In this document: positions 63,975-64,000 of the stretch, piece by piece | Layout: the number at the start of each line of letters is the position of its first letter | Numbering within the stretch: position 1 is the stretch's first letter | Source: Meiothermus sp. Pnk-1 | Lineage (GTDB): Bacteria > Deinococcota > Deinococci > Deinococcales > Thermaceae | Direction: 5' to 3' | Assembly: GCF_003226535.1 (NCBI RefSeq) | Contig: NZ_QKOB01000001.1 | Span: forward strand, 186,001 to 250,000 | Length of the DNA stretch: 64,000 bases | Notes under the pieces: generated by a model | The model's database searches: none | Seen by the model: the letters and a program-made list of their open reading frames with translations, nothing else | What the model was told of the DNA's origin: nothing | Program-made: the position numbers and the translations under genes

Positions 63975-64000
63975 ATGACGGTCCGGGGCGACCAAAGGGG
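63975..64000 (+). CDS. Start of a gene cut by the window edge
   Basis: An ATG at 63975 opens a frame that reads MTVRGD and continues past the edge. TAAAAT lies 6 nt upstream (63963-63968), the leaderless layout seen elsewhere here. Two operator-like palindromes precede it. Too little sequence remains to identify the product. Confidence 0.4.

Overview
The window looks like a chromosomal segment of a thermophilic Deinococcota bacterium of the family Thermaceae, most likely Meiothermus in the broad sense. The evidence is high GC content, a 26-codon ribosomal protein bTHX gene directly after rpsT, a Nudix protein very like Thermus Ndx1, many promoters whose -10 box lies 6-8 nt before the start codon (leaderless transcripts), frequent GTG and TTG starts, and a striking excess of CTCGAG. 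The species call is an inference. I see no insertion sequence, prophage or CRISPR array.

Layout. 1-800: tRNA-Phe and tRNA-Asp behind a strong promoter, a small SRA-like protein, and four DnaA boxes. 0.8-3.1 kb: manA, a metallophosphoesterase and a thioredoxin-fold protein. 3.1-5.8 kb: a minus-strand copper-handling operon (DUF2946-like, YcnI, PCuAC, CopC, CopD) with a perfect palindrome at its promoter. 5.9-9.5 kb: a coupled operon of ABC ATPase, thiamine pyrophosphokinase, DUF1028, Nudix and gamma-carbonic anhydrase genes. 9.6-15.8 kb: a light-sensing operon (heme oxygenase, bacteriophytochrome, Rcp1-type regulator), then a response regulator and a GAF/PAS kinase whose genes converge and overlap. 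15.9-24.0 kb: a near-complete System I cytochrome c maturation cluster (ccdA, ccmA to ccmI) in which ccmI carries a C-terminal cytochrome c domain, ending in a Tat-type Rieske gene. 24-34 kb: tyrS, rpsT-bTHX, thrB, nnrD, an acyltransferase, glyA and acuB-acuC. 33.9-38.8 kb: a split lipoate ligase (lplB-lplA, with lplA frameshifted), an APH(3')-like kinase, adenine deaminase, an SDR and a GNAT. 39-43 kb: cspA, dnaJ with an operator-like inverted repeat, and a GH13 amylosucrase. 43-52.6 kb: GNAT, PaiB, an aminotransferase, rarA, a PaaX-type regulator, a VOC protein, thrS with a transcription-attenuation leader, and a pair of Roadblock/LC7 proteins. 52.7-63.7 kb: a DMT transporter, an S9 peptidase, a DUF4139-like protein, an oppABCDF peptide transporter and secG.

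The right edge holds only the 3' half of a leucine tRNA gene (anticodon CAA), a LacI-type operator, a second 27-bp palindrome and the start of a gene that runs out of the window.

The most novel-looking items are the thrS leader (a 13-codon ORF with adjacent Thr codons followed by mutually exclusive antiterminator and terminator hairpins), the truncated tRNA-Leu as a possible attachment-site scar, the CcmI-cytochrome c fusion, the compact DnaA-box cluster away from any visible dnaA, and the stand-alone SRA-like protein beside it.
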